Origin: JAWLHU01 sp049324875
GTDB taxonomy: Bacteria > Bacillota > Sulfobacillia > Symbiobacteriales > Symbiobacteriaceae
Reading direction: 5' to 3'
Length of the DNA: 64,000 nucleotides
Assembly: GCA_049324875.1 (NCBI GenBank)
Contig: JBMONC010000057.1
Location: 1 to 64,000 of the forward strand
The position numbers and the translations under genes are program-made. The first letter of the stretch is position 1; every line of letters starts with the position of its first letter. Under the pieces are notes generated by a model. It worked only from the letters and a program-made list of their open reading frames with translations, ran no database searches and was not told where the DNA came from. Shown here piece after piece: positions 42,834 through 51,727 of this stretch.

Positions 42834-43112
42834 CTATCCCCCCGCCACAGGCGGGAAGACGGCCAGGTCGGCATCGGCCGGCAGGCGGGTCTCCATGCCC
42901 TGCAGATCTCGGATGGAGCGGCCGGCGATGAAGACCTGCACATAGGGCAGGAGCGCCTGACCATCGGCGGTCAGCAGTTCCCCCTGCAGACCGGGGTAGG
43001 CGGCCACCAGCCGCCGGAGCACCTCGCCCACGGGCTCACCCGCCTCCGCCGGGATATCCACGTACTTGCCGCCCACCAACGGGCGCAGGGTGGCATAGAG
43101 TCGAATCCTCAT
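42834..43112 (-). CDS. moaD: MoaD/ThiS-family sulfur carrier
   Basis: A 92-residue ubiquitin-like protein beginning MRIRLYATLRPLVGGKYVDI and ending in the required Gly-Gly (FPPVAGG). It supplies thiocarboxylate sulfur to molybdopterin synthase. It starts three bases after the AOR stop, so it is probably a dedicated carrier for the pterin cofactor of that enzyme, as often seen beside aldehyde:ferredoxin oxidoreductases. Confidence 0.9.
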   Translation of the reverse strand: MRIRLYATLRPLVGGKYVDIPAEAGEPVGEVLRRLVAAYPGLQGELLTADGQALLPYVQVFIAGRSIRDLQGMETRLPADADLAVFPPVAGG

Positions 43113-43115
43113 GTG

Positions 43116-44930
43116 CTAGATAATCTCCAGTTCCTTCAGTTTCGCCTCGGGCACCACGCCGTTGACCCAGCCCCGGGCGGCGTAGTACTCCTGCAGCATC
43201 TCCTCCAACTCGGAGACCTGGCCGGCGCTGCCGCCGGTGCCCGGCTCGGTCAGGAACCGCTTCGGCAGGTAGTCGCTGCCCTCACCGATGCCGGCCAGGT
43301 TGTTGTAGTAGCGCTCCAGGTTGTAGATCCGCTCGCCCGCCTTCATCACATCCTCGGCCGTGTAGGGCTGGTCGGTCACGGCGCTGTAGGCCATGGCGTA
43401 CTCAACGGCGCCCATGGAGAAGCTGGAGAACTTGCAGAGGTCCATCGAGTCACCGAAGGCGTGCAGGTCCTGGAAGATCTTCGTCAGCACGCCCTTGCCC
43501 TTCGGGGCGAGCCGGTCGGTCTGCTCGGGGATGCCCAGGACCTCCGAGGCGACGGTGTAGGCCCGCAGGTGGCAGGCGCCGCGGTTAGAGGTGGCGTAGC
43601 CAAGGCCGATGCCCTTGATGCCGCGCGGGTCGTAGGCCGGAATCGCCTGGCCCTTGACCGAGTTGGCGACCTCGGGCTTCCCGTAGGCGACGGCGGCGCC
43701 ATAAGCGCCCAGGCCCAGGGTCCTGCCCAGCTCGCCCTCGGCGAAGGCGATCATCTCGGTCACCTGCACCATGCGAGCATGGTCGCCCCAGGCGATGCCG
43801 TTCTTCACGGCGCCCATCTCGGTCAGTTCCATATAGGCGGAGAAGACGTTGCCCAACTCGATGGTGTCCATGCCGTAGTCGTTGCACTGGTCCAGGAGCT
43901 TGGCGATCGCCCCGGCATCGGTGTGGCCGCAGTTGGCGCCCAGCGCCCAGGCGGTCTCGTACTCAAAGGACTCGGTCTTCACGCCGGCGTAAGGCCCTTC
44001 CTTGATCTCGACATACTTCTTGCAGGCCACCGGGCAGGCATGGCAGGTGGGCTCGTCGATCAGGTACTTCTCCCGGACGGTCTCGCCGGAGATCTCCTCG
44101 GCCTCCTCGTGGTGGGTTGCCTTCCCGTTGAAGGCGGGCAGGGCGCCGATCTCGTTGATGATGTTCATCAGCACGTTGGTGCCGTAGACGGAGAGGCCTC
44201 CCTTGCGAGGGGCGGTGAGCACGCCCTCCATGATCGCCTTCAGGCCAGCCTTGCGCGCCTCCTCAAAGGCGTCCTTCTTGTCGGGGGCGGGCTTCCACTG
44301 CGAGCCGATATCGCCGATGGCGACCACGGCCTTCAGGTTCTTGGAGCCCATGACGCAGCCGGTACCGCCGCGGCCTGCCGAGCGGTCGTGCTCATTCAGG
44401 ATGGCGGCGAAGCGGACCCCGTTCTCGCCGGCGGGGCCGATCGCCATCACGGAGACGTTCTGCCCGCCGTGGCGCTCCTGCAGGATCTTGACCGTCTCGC
44501 GGACACCCTTGCCCCACAGGTCGGAGGCGTCGGCCAGGGTGACCTCACCGTTCTGGCAGATGGCGTAGACCGGCTTGTCCGCCCGGCCTTTGAAGAGCAC
44601 GCCGTCGAACCCGGCCCAGCGGAGGCGTGCCGCCGACCAGCCGCCCATGTGGGAGTCGGTGATGGTGCCGGTGAGCGGCGACTTGGTGCAGACCGCCAGA
44701 CGGCCCGACATGTTGATGGCGCTCCCGGTCGTCGGCCCGTTCATGAAGCAGAGGAGGTTCTCCGGGGAGAGCGGATCCACCCGGGGCCCGTTGTCGAAGA
44801 CGTACTTGACGCCCAGCCCGCGGGCGCCAATGTACTTGCGAGCGTCGTCCGGGTTGATTCCTTCATACTTGACCGAACCGGTGGTGAGGTCGACTCGGGC
44901 GATACGATCCGCATACCCAGTCAGCGTCAT
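43116..44930 (-). CDS. aor: Aldehyde:ferredoxin oxidoreductase (tungstopterin enzyme)
   Basis: A 604-residue AOR-family enzyme oxidising aldehydes to acids with ferredoxin. N-terminal segments IGARGLGVKYVFDNGP and FMNGPTTGSAINMSGRLAV bind the bis-pterin cofactor. The [4Fe-4S] ligands lie in TCHACPVACKKYVE (about 295-305) plus a distal Cys, probably in DLCKFSSFS. Length agrees with the family. ATG 44930 follows GGAGG at eight bases. Operon partners are MoaD and a small protein. Tungsten is the usual metal. Substrate specificity cannot be read. Confidence 0.93.
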   Translation of the reverse strand: MTLTGYADRIARVDLTTGSVKYEGINPDDARKYIGARGLGVKYVFDNGPRVDPLSPENLLCFMNGPTTGSAINMSGRLAVCTKSPLTGTITDSHMGGWSAARLRWAGFDGVLFKGRADKPVYAICQNGEVTLADASDLWGKGVRETVKILQERHGGQNVSVMAIGPAGENGVRFAAILNEHDRSAGRGGTGCVMGSKNLKAVVAIGDIGSQWKPAPDKKDAFEEARKAGLKAIMEGVLTAPRKGGLSVYGTNVLMNIINEIGALPAFNGKATHHEEAEEISGETVREKYLIDEPTCHACPVACKKYVEIKEGPYAGVKTESFEYETAWALGANCGHTDAGAIAKLLDQCNDYGMDTIELGNVFSAYMELTEMGAVKNGIAWGDHARMVQVTEMIAFAEGELGRTLGLGAYGAAVAYGKPEVANSVKGQAIPAYDPRGIKGIGLGYATSNRGACHLRAYTVASEVLGIPEQTDRLAPKGKGVLTKIFQDLHAFGDSMDLCKFSSFSMGAVEYAMAYSAVTDQPYTAEDVMKAGERIYNLERYYNNLAGIGEGSDYLPKRFLTEPGTGGSAGQVSELEEMLQEYYAARGWVNGVVPEAKLKELEII

Positions 44931-45135
44931 GTTTATAACCTCCACTTCTTGCTCTTGTCAATACTTCAATGTTCGCAGTGTATTCGGAATATCCTCTCTG
45001 TGTGTAAAATGATATGAGCCAGAAATGACAGATAGCACGGGGGCGAGCAATAAAAAGAGGGGCGCCTGGAGGGCGCTCCCGGAGAGGATACCGGTGGGAG
45101 GAGCCGAATCGAATCGGGTAAGGAGGGATGGATCG

Positions 45136-45900
45136 ATGCAGGTCCGTGAGTGGGGGCGGTCCGGACAGCCGGTGGTGGTGCTTCTGCACGCCCTGGGTTG
45201 CCACAAGGGCTGGTGGGATTGGGTGGGACCGGCGCTGGGGAGCCGGTACCATGTGCTGGCGCCGGACTTCCGGGGCCACGGGGAGAGCGGCTGGAGCGAC
45301 TCCTATGGGTTTGGCGACTACGCTGCGGACGTGGAGCAGCTGGTGGGCGGCAGGCCCTATGCGCTGGTGGGCCATTCGATGGGCGGGTATGTAGGGCTGG
45401 TGGTGGCCAGCCGGGGCGCAGCCCGTCCGCAGGCGCTGGTGGTGGTGGACATGAAGACCGGCAGCACGCCCCAGGAGCTGGCCGACCTGCAGGCTGCATC
45501 GCAGCGGCCGGGGCGGGTCTACGGCTCGCTGGAGGAGGCGGTCGGGCGGTACCGACTGGCCCCGCCGGAGCACGCCGTGCCGGCGGAACGGCTGGCGGTG
45601 GTTGCCCGGGAGAGCTACCGGCAGCAGCCCGACGGAAGCTGGGTGGAGCGCTTCGACCGGCGGGCGCTGGCCATTGAGCCGGTGGAGCCACTGCCGTTGG
45701 TCCGGACCGCCGGCTGCCCCATGCTCCTGGTCCGGGGGGAGAAGAGCCTGGTGATGGCTGCGGAGCCCGCCGCTGAGCTGGCGGCTGCGGCCGGAGCCCC
45801 GCTGGAGACCATGGCCGGCCTTTACCACCACCTGCCGCTGGAAGCGCCGGAGGAGTTGGCGGCGTTGATCGCCGGGTTCCTGGAGCGGTCGAGTTGGTAG
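45136..45900 (+). CDS. Alpha/beta hydrolase
   Basis: A 254-residue hydrolase of the alpha/beta fold. The oxyanion segment LLHALGCHKGW, the nucleophile elbow VGHSMGGYV (Ser about 81) and a late His in LYHHLPLEAPEE form the triad pattern. ATG 45136 follows AGGAGGG. It is divergent from AOR; the 205-base gap is AT-richer than its surroundings and may hold promoters for both, but none is clear. Substrate unknown. Confidence 0.85.
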   Translation: MQVREWGRSGQPVVVLLHALGCHKGWWDWVGPALGSRYHVLAPDFRGHGESGWSDSYGFGDYAADVEQLVGGRPYALVGHSMGGYVGLVVASRGAARPQALVVVDMKTGSTPQELADLQAASQRPGRVYGSLEEAVGRYRLAPPEHAVPAERLAVVARESYRQQPDGSWVERFDRRALAIEPVEPLPLVRTAGCPMLLVRGEKSLVMAAEPAAELAAAAGAPLETMAGLYHHLPLEAPEELAALIAGFLERSSW

Positions 45901-45906
45901 AAAAGC

Positions 45907-45936
45907 GGTCCGCCCCGGTCTTGGCCGGGGCGGACC
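45907..45936. terminator. Bidirectional stem-loop
   Basis: A perfect 12-bp stem (GGTCCGCCCCGG with its complement) and a six-base loop lie between convergent stops, with AAAA on the left and TTCT on the right. Confidence 0.85.
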
Positions 45937-45942
45937 TTCTGT

Positions 45943-46920
45943 CTAGTTCAGGGGCGCCAGATCCAGGGTGGTGTTGGTATCGGCGATCTCGTAGAGGCCG
46001 AGGATCCGGGTCAGAGCGTCGGCGGAGATCATGGTCCGGCCGTGGATGATCACGGGCGCCTTGGTCATGCTGATCATGTTCCGGGTAATGTACCGGACGT
46101 TGTTCTCGTTCATCTCCGCCTCGCTCTGGTCGACCCAGAACCAGGCCATCCGGTCGGGCATGGTGGCCGTCACCATCCGCTCCGTGGGATCCCACTGGAC
46201 GTGGCCGCCGGCCTTTTCCACCACGAAGCGGAGCGGCACCATCAGCACCCCATCCATCACCACCGCATCCTGACCGGCGGGGAGCTTATTGCCGTTCACG
46301 GTGATCCCGGTGGGCTGGGCGTGGTTGGCCGGCACCGGGAGGATGAGCGAGGCCACCTCCACCTGCTTCACCTGCCGGATGGAGACGCCGGTGAACTCCT
46401 TCCCCCGGACGATCACCTGCTTGCCCGCCAGCCCCTGGAAGAGCGCCTCGTCCCCGATCAGCCCCCAGCCGTTGACCGTGTAGAAGCCGCCCTCGAGGTC
46501 GGTGTACTCGATCTTCCCCTCCAGGGTGACCTCGCCGTCGACCGTGACAGGCTCCTGCAGGGCCGCCTTCTCTTCCTCCACCAGCGAAAGCTGATCGACG
46601 ACGAGGGACTTGACCATGCGGATCGACATGCCTTCGAACTCCTTGCCGGAAACCTTGACCTTCTTGCCCAGGTAGCTCGCAAACTCCATCTCACCCATCA
46701 GGGACCAGTCGCCGACCTTATAGTAGCCGCCCTCCAGGTCGACATACTCCACAACGCCCTCCAGGGTGATGGTGCCGTCGGCGTTGATGGTCTCGGAGAC
46801 GGGGGCAGGATCCTGGACCTTGACCGGGGCCGTCTCCGCGGCGAAAGCGGTCATGCTGGTCAGCACCACCAGCACAGCGGTTGCAGCCAAGGCTGGTTTC
46901 ATACGCTTGATCATCATCAT
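45943..46920 (-). CDS. Exported protein with duplicated beta domain and copper-amine-oxidase-like stalk
   Basis: A 325-residue protein with signal peptide (1-27, ending AFA). Two tandem copies of about 65 residues follow (TLEGVVEYVDLEGGYYKVGD... and TLEGKIEYTDLEGGFYTVNG...), each ending with KEFxGxSIRxVK. The C-terminal part matches the copper amine oxidase N-terminal (stalk) domain common in Firmicute surface proteins (DGVLMVPLRFVVEKAGGHVQ; VDQSEAEMNENNVRYITRN). The role is probably structural at the cell wall. ATG 46920 follows AAAGGAGG. Confidence 0.8.
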   Translation of the reverse strand: MMMIKRMKPALAATAVLVVLTSMTAFAAETAPVKVQDPAPVSETINADGTITLEGVVEYVDLEGGYYKVGDWSLMGEMEFASYLGKKVKVSGKEFEGMSIRMVKSLVVDQLSLVEEEKAALQEPVTVDGEVTLEGKIEYTDLEGGFYTVNGWGLIGDEALFQGLAGKQVIVRGKEFTGVSIRQVKQVEVASLILPVPANHAQPTGITVNGNKLPAGQDAVVMDGVLMVPLRFVVEKAGGHVQWDPTERMVTATMPDRMAWFWVDQSEAEMNENNVRYITRNMISMTKAPVIIHGRTMISADALTRILGLYEIADTNTTLDLAPLN

Positions 46921-47114
46921 ATGGATGGGATCCTCCTTTTTGTTGCCGTGGCGTTCCTCGCCCGGTTCTCCCCTTCCGCTCTTACAGACGGGGGCATGTG
47001 GGAATGGGTTTCAGTTCGCCTCCCGCGATCTGGCCGTGCAGGCGAACAACTGTGGATCTGTGGTACCATGTTCAAGACCAGCCGCCGCGACCGGTGGCGG
47101 AACGAAGGGAGAGG

Positions 47115-47552
47115 GTGGCTCTGCTCGCGGAGTTCAAGCGCTTCGCCCTGCGAGGCAACGTGCTGGACCTGGCCGTCGGTGTGGTGATCGGTGCGGCCTT
47201 TAACAAGATCGTGACCTCGTTCGTCAACGATCTGCTCATGCCCCCGCTGGGGCTGCTGGTAGGCAGGGTAGACTTTTCAAATTTGTACATTAACCTCAGT
47301 GAGCGGGAGTTCGGGTCGCTGGCGCAGGCCCGTGAGGCGGGGGCGCCGGTGATCGCCTACGGCGGCTTTCTGAACAACATCCTCGATTTCGTGATCGTCG
47401 CCTTTGCGGTCTTTCTGCTGGTGCGCCAGGTGAATCGCTGGATGCCGAAGACGCCTGCAGAGAGCGTGCGGACCAAGGAGTGCCAATACTGCACCTCCGC
47501 TATTCCGGTCAACGCGATCCGCTGCCCGCAGTGCACATCCCACCTGGCCTAG
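47115..47552 (+). CDS. mscL: Large-conductance mechanosensitive channel MscL with C-terminal zinc ribbon
   Basis: A 145-residue MscL. The N-terminal FKRFALRGNVLDLAVGVVIG and AFNKIVTSFVNDLLMPPLG (TM1) and the second segment ILDFVIVAFAVFLLVRQVNR (TM2) match the family. After TM2 the usual cytoplasmic helical bundle is replaced by a zinc-ribbon-like tail with CxxC pairs (Cys123/126 and Cys137/140). The channel opens under membrane tension to release solutes in osmotic downshock. GTG 47115 gives the standard N terminus, though its AAGGGAG site is close; an upstream frame to 46998 is not MscL-like. Confidence 0.9.
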   Translation: MALLAEFKRFALRGNVLDLAVGVVIGAAFNKIVTSFVNDLLMPPLGLLVGRVDFSNLYINLSEREFGSLAQAREAGAPVIAYGGFLNNILDFVIVAFAVFLLVRQVNRWMPKTPAESVRTKECQYCTSAIPVNAIRCPQCTSHLA

Positions 47553-47558
47553 CAAGGA

Positions 47559-47582
47559 GCCCCGCCGGCGAACCGGCGGGGC
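47559..47582. terminator. Bidirectional stem-loop
   Basis: A perfect 10-bp stem (GCCCCGCCGG with its complement) and a CGAA tetraloop lie seven bases after the mscL stop and before the end of the leftward bshB2 gene. Confidence 0.8.
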
Positions 47583-47588
47583 TTCGGC

Positions 47589-48245
47589 TCAGTCAAACTT
47601 CCAGATCCAGTAGCGCTCCTGGGAGCGCTCCCGGCTCATCCGCTCCCGGAGCGCCGGGTCGGATTCCATCTTGGCGAGCATGTTCTCGCTCTGGGACCGG
47701 TGGGCCTTGATGGCAGCCAGCTTGGTCTCCCAGACGGCGCTGGTATCCACCACCAGGTCGGGGTCGCCCAGTGCGGCAGAGGCCTTGCCGAAGGCGCGGG
47801 TGTGGACCGGCGGGCGCTCTGCCGGCTCCATCTGGGCCACGGCTCGCACGGTGGCGGCGCCAAGGGCCATGTGGTCCGGGTGGACGCTGTAGAGCGGGTG
47901 GTAGGTGATGATCAGCGACGGCCGGATCTCCTCGATGATCACCCGCAGACGGGCCGCCAGCTCATCGGGGTCGAGGAACTCGGTGGTCTTGTCCCGAATC
48001 CCGAGAAAGCGCAGGTCGGTAATGCCCAGGATGCGGCAGGCCTCCCGCAGCTCCCGCTCCCGCAGGTCGGGAAGGCTCTCGCGGGTGGCGAAGGGCGGCC
48101 GGCCCATGTTCCGGCCCATCTCCCCCCGGGTACCGCAGACGTAGGTGACCGGAACACCCTCCCGGGCGTAGAGGGCGATGGTGCCGCCGACGGCAAAGGT
48201 CTCATCGTCGGGGTGGGGCATGATCACGAGGATGTGGCGATGCAT
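47589..48245 (-). CDS. bshB2: PIG-L/LmbE deacetylase, BshB2-like
   Basis: A 218-residue zinc deacetylase with the metal motif HPDDE (11-15) and the distal YSVHPDHMALG. In Bacillus BshB1 and BshB2 remove acetate from N-acetylglucosaminyl-malate in bacillithiol synthesis. The adjacent upstream gene is YojF-like, the same neighbour as in Bacillus yojF-yojG, which favours BshB2 over other LmbE proteins. The other bacillithiol genes are not in the window. Confidence 0.87.
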   Translation of the reverse strand: MHRHILVIMPHPDDETFAVGGTIALYAREGVPVTYVCGTRGEMGRNMGRPPFATRESLPDLRERELREACRILGITDLRFLGIRDKTTEFLDPDELAARLRVIIEEIRPSLIITYHPLYSVHPDHMALGAATVRAVAQMEPAERPPVHTRAFGKASAALGDPDLVVDTSAVWETKLAAIKAHRSQSENMLAKMESDPALRERMSRERSQERYWIWKFD

Positions 48246-48260
48246 GTCGAATGTGACCTC

Positions 48261-48614
48261 CTATAGGGGGAAGGGCGTCTCGCTCAACTGGAGGGCGACG
48301 GCCAGGCGGCCTTCGGCATCGTGCCCGGCCAGCAGGAGCCGGCCCTCGGGGGTCACCTCGAAATCGGTCAGCCCTTCCGCATAGATCCACCCCTGCTCCA
48401 TCTGCAGTCCGGCCCGGTAGGGGCCGGCACCGGTGATCACCCCGCGGTGAAAGCGGACCACGGCGTTCCGGACGTAAGCGCAGACCGCCATGGACTGGTG
48501 CTCCGCCGACTCGCCGGCATAGGCCCCATTGGTCGTCTCCAGGTGGAGGTAAACCGCTTTGCCGGTAAAGGCGTTGAGTGCGGCCTGAACCTCCTCGCGC
48601 ACGATCGGCTTCAT
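48261..48614 (-). CDS. YojF-like protein (DUF1806)
   Basis: A 117-residue protein closely following the Bacillus YojF pattern: VYLHLETTNGAYAGE, VRFHRGVITGAGPYRAGLQ and EQGWIYAEGLTDFEV. Function is unknown, but the gene is regularly next to bshB2, here 15 bases upstream of it. ATG 48614 follows GGAGGAAGG; the longer frame to 48680 would read back through the promoter. Confidence 0.88.
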   Translation of the reverse strand: MKPIVREEVQAALNAFTGKAVYLHLETTNGAYAGESAEHQSMAVCAYVRNAVVRFHRGVITGAGPYRAGLQMEQGWIYAEGLTDFEVTPEGRLLLAGHDAEGRLAVALQLSETPFPL

Positions 48615-48651
48615 CGACCTTCCTCCGTCTGTGACACATGTTTGAGTATTA

Positions 48652-48680
48652 ACTATAGCACCCAGTGCCGGTTCGGCCAA
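48652..48680 (-). promoter_or_regulatory. Sigma-A promoter of yojF-bshB2
   Basis: On the minus strand TTGGCC (48675-48680) and TATAGT (48652-48657) are exactly 17 bases apart. The start would fall near 48645, giving a leader of about 30 bases. Confidence 0.6.
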
Positions 48681-48728
48681 GAGGAACGTATGCGGCAGCC
48701 CCCTCCGGGGAGGGGGCTGGTCTCGCTG

Positions 48729-49100
48729 CTACGGGGCGTCCGCCACCAGTTCATCGCCGCGCGCCCAGTCCTCCCGGGCCTTCTCGTAGAGAATCGTCCG
48801 GACCCGCTCCAGGGGGACGTTCAGAATCTCCGCGGCCGCGTGGGTGAGCGCTTTCACCAGGGCCCGCTTCTGGTCGAGGTTCCGGCCCGGGAGAAACTCC
48901 ACCCGAATCACCGGCAGCCCGAAGTGATGGTGGCCGTCGGCCATGTAGACATCGCCCGGGTCCACAGCGCGGGTCAGGACCCGAACGGTGTGAGGCGGAG
49001 CCTGGAATGCCTGCATGACGGCCTCGGCCATGCAAACCTGCATCCGGTGGCGGTCGGCCTCATGCAGACCAGCGGCATAGTCAACCGTGACGACCGGCAT
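48729..49100 (-). CDS. Fused two-unit tautomerase (4-oxalocrotonate tautomerase superfamily)
   Basis: A 123-residue protein built of two beta-alpha-beta units of about 60 residues. The first starts MPVVTVDYAAG, so Pro would be N-terminal after Met removal and could be the catalytic base. The second begins near residue 62 as LPVIRVEFLPGRNLDQKRALV. Trimeric fused tautomerases (such as cis-CaaD and MSAD-like enzymes) have this size. ATG 49100 follows GGAGGAGG; an ATG six bases earlier would bury the Pro. Substrate unknown. Confidence 0.85.
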   Translation of the reverse strand: MPVVTVDYAAGLHEADRHRMQVCMAEAVMQAFQAPPHTVRVLTRAVDPGDVYMADGHHHFGLPVIRVEFLPGRNLDQKRALVKALTHAAAEILNVPLERVRTILYEKAREDWARGDELVADAP

Positions 49101-49292
49101 CGACATCCTCCTCCTTGGGCGATCTGGTAGGGACCAGGTAGGAGCAGTTTCTGCATCGGAGGCCTGGACCCCTGCAGATTGATCGGAAATAGCTGGTTTG
49201 GTCACAGGGAACGCGGGACGCTTCTTGAATAAAGAAGGTGAGGGACGCGGTCGCTCGCGCGCCCGGGGTGGCACACGCAGGGAGGGCGGAAC

Positions 49293-51695
49293 ATGCAGGA
49301 CTTTGAGAAGCTCGGCGCTTTCCACCTGGGCCGTGAGTTCGACAGGGAGACGCAGCGTCCCACGGAGGAATTGCTTCTTTACGACGCCAAGGATCTGGTC
49401 ACACACGCCGTCGTCATCGGCATGACCGGCAGCGGGAAGACGGGCCTCAGCATCTCGCTCCTGGAGGAGGCGGCGATCGACGGGGTGCCGGCGATCATCA
49501 TTGACCCCAAGGGCGACATGGGCAACCTGCTGCTCACCTTCCCCGACCTGCGCGGGCCGGACTTCGCGCCCTGGGTCAGCGAGGCGGAGGCGGCCCGGAA
49601 GGGGCTCTCGGTGGAGGCCTATGCGGAGGCGCAGGCCCAACTCTGGCGGGAGGGGCTTGCCAGGTGGGGGCAGGATGGCGAGCGGATCCGCCGGCTCCGG
49701 GCCAGCGCTGAGTTCGCCATCTATACCCCGGGCAGCACCGCCGGCCTCCCCGTCTCGATTCTGGCCTCCTTCGCAGCGCCACCGCCCTCGGTCCTGGAGG
49801 ACCCGGAGCTTTTGGGGGACCGGGTGCAGACGGTGGTCAGCAGCCTGCTGGGGCTGCTCCAGATTCCGGCCGATCCGCTCCGCAGCCGGGAGCACATCTT
49901 CCTCGCCCACCTGGTGGAGCACAACTGGCGGGTTGGGCAGAGCCTGGATCTGGCTTCGCTGATCGCACAGATTCAGGCGCCGCCGCTGGAGCGGGTGGGC
50001 GTGATGGACCTGGAGACCTTCTACCCGGCCCGGGAGCGGTTCGCGCTGGCGATGCAGCTGAATGGCCTGGTGGCCAGCCCTGGCTTCCAGATGTGGCTGC
50101 AGGGCGAGTCGCTGGAGATCGACCGCATCCTCTACACCGCCCAGGGGAAGCCCCGGATCTCCATCTTCTCCATCGCCCATCTGGACGATGCAGAGCGCAT
50201 GTTCTTCGTCTCACTGCTGCTGAACCAGGTGGTCAGCTGGATGAGAGCGCAGCGGGGAACGCCCAGCCTCCGGGCGCTGCTTTACATGGATGAGGTTTTC
50301 GGCTACCTGCCGCCCAACGGGAACCCGCCCTCGAAGCGGCCGCTGATGATCCTGCTCAAGCAGGCCCGGGCCATCGGCCTGGGGGTGATGCTGGCCACGC
50401 AGAACCCGGTGGATCTGGACTACAAGGCGCTCTCCAACGCCGGAACATGGTTCCTCGGGCGGCTGCAGACGGAGCGGGACAAGGCCCGGGTGCTGGACGG
50501 GCTGGAGGGGGCCAGCGGGGCAGGGGGGTTTGACCGGGGCGAGATGGAGCGGCTGCTCAGTGCCCTGGGCAGCCGGGTCTTCCTCATGCACAACGTGCAC
50601 GAGGAGGGGCCGGTCCTCTTCAGCACCCGCTGGGCGATGTCCTACCTGCCCGGGCCGCTCACCCGGGAACAGATTCGCTCGCTCGCGGTCCCGGCGCAGG
50701 CCCCTGTGGCGGCGGCTGCCGCCAGCCCGGCAGTGGCGGAGAGCAGGCCGGCCGTGCCGGGCATGACCGGCCAGCGACCGGCCCTCCCGCCGGAGATCCC
50801 GCAGTTCTACCTGGAGGTGCGCTCCAGGGAGGTGGACGGGGAGCGGCTGGTCTACCAGCCGATGGTCTACGGGTACGCCGCCGTCCACCTCAAGGAGGCC
50901 AAGCTCAAGATCACCGCGACGGAGGCCTCGGGGTGGATGACGCCCGTGCTCGACCAGCCGATCCCGGTGGACTGGGCGCGGGGAGCGGCCACGCCGCTCC
51001 AGCCGGAGGAGCTGAGCGAGCAGCCGGAGCCCGGCGGCCTCTTTGCCCCGCCCCCCGGCCAGGCGGTGCGGGCCAAGGCCGTAAGCGGGTGGAGCAGGGC
51101 GCTGGCCGATGAGCTCTACCGGAACTACCACCTATCGCTGCTGCAGAGCCGTGAGTTCGGGCTGGTCTCGCAGCCGGGCGAGTCGGAGCGGGAGTTCCGC
51201 ATCCGGCTGCGGGACGAGGCCCGGACCCGGCGGGACGAGCTGGTGGATGGACTCCGCCGGAAGTATGCCCCCCGGCTGGCCAGCCTCGAGGAGCGGCTTC
51301 GCCGGGCCGAGGAGCGGCATCAGCGGGAGCAGGCCGAGCGGCTCGAGTCGGCGGTCTCCTTCGGTGCCTCGCTGCTGGGCGCCCTCCTGGGCGGCGGACG
51401 GCGGCGCCGGGGCAGCACCGCCGCCCTGCGGGGGCTGGGCCGGTCGGTCAAGCAGTCCCAGGACGTCGGCCGCGCCGCCGAGTCGGTGGAGGCTGTCCGG
51501 CAGCAGTTGGCCGACCTGGAGGCGGAGCTGCAGCAGGAGATCCAGCAGGCCGAATGGCTGGCGGACACGACCGCTGCGCCGCTGGAGATCCTCTTGGTCA
51601 GGCCCCGCAAGGCGGATATCGACGTGCGGTTCGCCTGCCTGCTCTGGGCGCCCCACTGGCTGGGCCCCGACGGGCAGTTGCGCCCCGCCTGGTAG
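49293..51695 (+). CDS. HerA-like P-loop ATPase with C-terminal coiled coil
   Basis: An 800-residue FtsK/HerA-superfamily ATPase. Walker A is GMTGSGKTG (Lys49) after an N-terminal strand region, and Walker B is LLYMDEVFGYLPP (Asp333-Glu334). GLGVMLATQNPVDLDYKAL resembles the sensor/TQNP segment of HerA and VirB4-type motors. Residues about 480-510 are a low-complexity linker. Residues about 645-760 form a charged coiled coil interrupted by an Ala/Gly hydrophobic stretch (SFGASLLGALLGGGRRRRG). HerA motors pump or unwind DNA with a partner nuclease. Here the next gene is a nuclease of the SfsA family. Such pairings are used in repair and in phage defence, which is inference in this case. Confidence 0.85.
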   Translation: MQDFEKLGAFHLGREFDRETQRPTEELLLYDAKDLVTHAVVIGMTGSGKTGLSISLLEEAAIDGVPAIIIDPKGDMGNLLLTFPDLRGPDFAPWVSEAEAARKGLSVEAYAEAQAQLWREGLARWGQDGERIRRLRASAEFAIYTPGSTAGLPVSILASFAAPPPSVLEDPELLGDRVQTVVSSLLGLLQIPADPLRSREHIFLAHLVEHNWRVGQSLDLASLIAQIQAPPLERVGVMDLETFYPARERFALAMQLNGLVASPGFQMWLQGESLEIDRILYTAQGKPRISIFSIAHLDDAERMFFVSLLLNQVVSWMRAQRGTPSLRALLYMDEVFGYLPPNGNPPSKRPLMILLKQARAIGLGVMLATQNPVDLDYKALSNAGTWFLGRLQTERDKARVLDGLEGASGAGGFDRGEMERLLSALGSRVFLMHNVHEEGPVLFSTRWAMSYLPGPLTREQIRSLAVPAQAPVAAAAASPAVAESRPAVPGMTGQRPALPPEIPQFYLEVRSREVDGERLVYQPMVYGYAAVHLKEAKLKITATEASGWMTPVLDQPIPVDWARGAATPLQPEELSEQPEPGGLFAPPPGQAVRAKAVSGWSRALADELYRNYHLSLLQSREFGLVSQPGESEREFRIRLRDEARTRRDELVDGLRRKYAPRLASLEERLRRAEERHQREQAERLESAVSFGASLLGALLGGGRRRRGSTAALRGLGRSVKQSQDVGRAAESVEAVRQQLADLEAELQQEIQQAEWLADTTAAPLEILLVRPRKADIDVRFACLLWAPHWLGPDGQLRPAW

Positions 51696-51727
51696 AAAGG
51701 CCCCGGGTGGCGGATGGGAGGCCGCGA

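Noticed and set aside
44935..44963. TTGACA-N17-TTATAA on the minus strand before aor
   Set aside because: It matches a sigma-A promoter, but the start would fall at or beyond the aor ATG and the ribosome site lies inside the spacer.
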